Source: Pseudomonadota bacterium
Lineage (GTDB): Bacteria > Pseudomonadota > Alphaproteobacteria > Rhizobiales > Xanthobacteraceae
Reading direction: 5' to 3'
Assembly (NCBI GenBank): GCA_023390695.1
Contig: JAEWCJ010000469.1
Span: 1 to 7,580 of the forward strand
Length of the DNA stretch: 7,580 nt
Below the pieces are notes generated by a model. It made no database searches and was not told the DNA's origin. It saw nothing but the letters and a program-made list of their open reading frames with translations. This document shows positions 7,227 to 7,580 of the stretch, one piece after another (positions within the stretch are counted from its first letter, which is position 1; the number at the start of each line of letters is the position of its first letter). A program made the position numbers and the translations under genes.

Positions 7227-7397
7227 TCAGCTCGTCCAACCCAGCAGGGTCGCGAACTCGATGGCCAGCACCGCCAATTTCTTGCTCAAGGCGAGATAGG
7301 TGGCGATCGTTGCGAGAACGATCGCGGCAACAATCAGTGCAAATTCCAGCCTGCCGTTCTCGGCTTGGGAATTGGTCGAATCCGGCACTCGCCTCAT
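7227..7397 (-). CDS. Divergent Flp-like small pilin or pilin-like membrane protein
   Basis: This is a 56-residue ORF from ATG at 7397; GTG at 7412 would give 61 residues, and a TAA at 7431-7433 bounds the frame. It has a basic, polar leader of about 15 residues ending ...QAENG, then RLEFALIVAAIVLATIATYL and a short tail with KK. The hydrophobic part aligns by eye with the Flp pilin core (EYGLIAAGIALAI...). In Flp the processing Gly is followed by four residues and then Glu-Tyr; here Gly is followed by only two residues (R-L) and then Glu-Phe. It may be an unusual prepilin, a pseudopilin, or a degenerate copy. No good ribosome site is seen for either start. Its position directly before the prepilin peptidase gene supports a pilus role, but function is inferred. 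Confidence 0.6.
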   Translation of the reverse strand: MRRVPDSTNSQAENGRLEFALIVAAIVLATIATYLALSKKLAVLAIEFATLLGWTS

Positions 7398-7446
7398 ATT
7401 CAGCACTCGCACGCAACACCACGATGCGGCTTATTACACGTCGTGC

Positions 7447-7466
7447 GGCTAAGAATGGGTAAGAAA
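7447..7466. repeat. Tandem imperfect 10-bp repeat upstream of the pilin-like ORF
   Basis: On the minus strand TTCTTACCCA is followed at once by TTCTTAGCCG; on the plus strand the pattern is GGNTAAGAAN twice, matching at 8 of 10 positions. The period of one helical turn fits two adjacent protein-binding half-sites. It lies about 50 bp upstream of the likely ATG and just upstream of a TAATAA (7431-7436) that could serve as a -10 box; no good -35 was found at 16-18 bp from it. Confidence 0.3.
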
Positions 7467-7492
7467 TCAGGGTCGATATTTGGTTACTTTTG

Positions 7493-7509
7493 CCGGCCTG
7501 CGCGGCCGG
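7493..7509. other. GC-rich hairpin CCGGCC-N5-GGCCGG
   Basis: This is a perfect 6-bp dyad with a TGCGC centre. On the minus strand it is followed by AAAAG and on the plus strand by more GC, so it lacks the T-run of an intrinsic terminator. It sits 19 bp downstream (minus strand) of the terminator tract. It could be a leader RNA structure or only a by-product of local GC richness. Confidence 0.3.
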
Positions 7510-7527
7510 GCCGCCGGGTTTCGGCGC

Positions 7528-7558
7528 AAACAAAAAAGCTCCGGACGCGGCCGGAGCT
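7528..7558 (-). terminator. Rho-independent terminator of a minus-strand gene beyond the right edge
   Basis: On the minus strand an 8-bp perfect stem (AGCTCCGG, loop CCGCGT, CCGGAGCT; 7537-7558) runs directly into TTTTTTGTTTG. The plus strand has no T-run after the stem, so the orientation is minus. The 22 bases between the stem and the window edge contain no stop codon, so the gene it ends must stop beyond 7580. It separates the cpa operon from that upstream gene. In related loci the main Flp pilin gene often sits there, but that gene is not visible here. Confidence 0.85.
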
Positions 7559-7580
7559 CTTCTGAACGCTTGCAGTCGTG

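Noticed and set aside
7431..7497. A sigma-70 promoter for the pilin-like ORF and cpaA
   Set aside because: TAATAA at 7431-7436 is a fair -10, but no -35-like hexamer lies at 16-18 bp, so I do not list it as a promoter.
7195..7533. 112-codon minus-strand frame covering the terminator tract and the pilin-like ORF
   Set aside because: It begins inside the terminator tract and its product has no hydrophobic core or known motif; the competing pilin-like frame fits the context better.
6651..7565. 304-codon plus-strand open frame across cpaA and the pilin-like ORF
   Set aside because: Rich in Gln/Arg/His with no fold recognised. It runs over cpaA and through the terminator region, so it is a shadow frame.

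Overview
The window is one contiguous segment of a Flp/Tad (type IVb) tight-adherence pilus operon, all on the minus strand and read from right to left. Seven genes are recognised from sequence: cpaA, cpaB, cpaC, cpaD, cpaE, cpaF and the first 234 codons of tadB, which runs off the left edge. A small, divergent Flp-pilin-like ORF precedes cpaA. High GC, the Caulobacter-like cpa gene order and the style of the proteins (CpaD with paired cysteines, CpaF with an Ala/Pro-rich leader, CpaE as a degenerate receiver plus ParA-like domain) point to an alphaproteobacterium. Hyphomicrobiales near Bradyrhizobium or Rhodopseudomonas is my best guess, but that placement is inference.

Layout from right to left. 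(1) 7413-7580 has no gene. It holds a Rho-independent terminator (about 7528-7558) that must end a minus-strand gene lying beyond the right edge, perhaps the main Flp pilin, then a second GC-rich hairpin and a tandem 10-bp repeat. (2) 7227-7397/7412 is a 56-61 codon ORF with a pilin-like hydrophobic segment but unusual spacing around the processing site. (3) cpaA (prepilin peptidase) follows after 24 bp, in the same reading frame. (4) A 134-bp AT-richer gap, the only sizeable break in the operon, carries a near-consensus CtrA-type site and a small inverted repeat. (5) cpaB, cpaC, cpaD, cpaE, cpaF and tadB follow with gaps of 22, 23, -4, 23 and 14 bp, which implies a single transcript with translational coupling at cpaD-cpaE.

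How the parts work together (family knowledge): CpaA cleaves prepilins in the inner membrane. CpaF is the hexameric motor ATPase and TadB, with TadC expected beyond the left edge, is the inner-membrane platform. CpaC is the outer-membrane secretin, helped by lipoprotein CpaD and periplasmic CpaB. CpaE is the polar localisation factor. The locus is a known system type. The points that merit a second look are the atypical pilin-like ORF and its in-frame junction with cpaA, the lysine-less P-loop and degenerate receiver of CpaE, the Cys-bracketed segment in the secretin, and the candidate regulatory elements upstream of cpaB and of the pilin-like ORF. I found no mobile element, CRISPR array, tRNA or rRNA.
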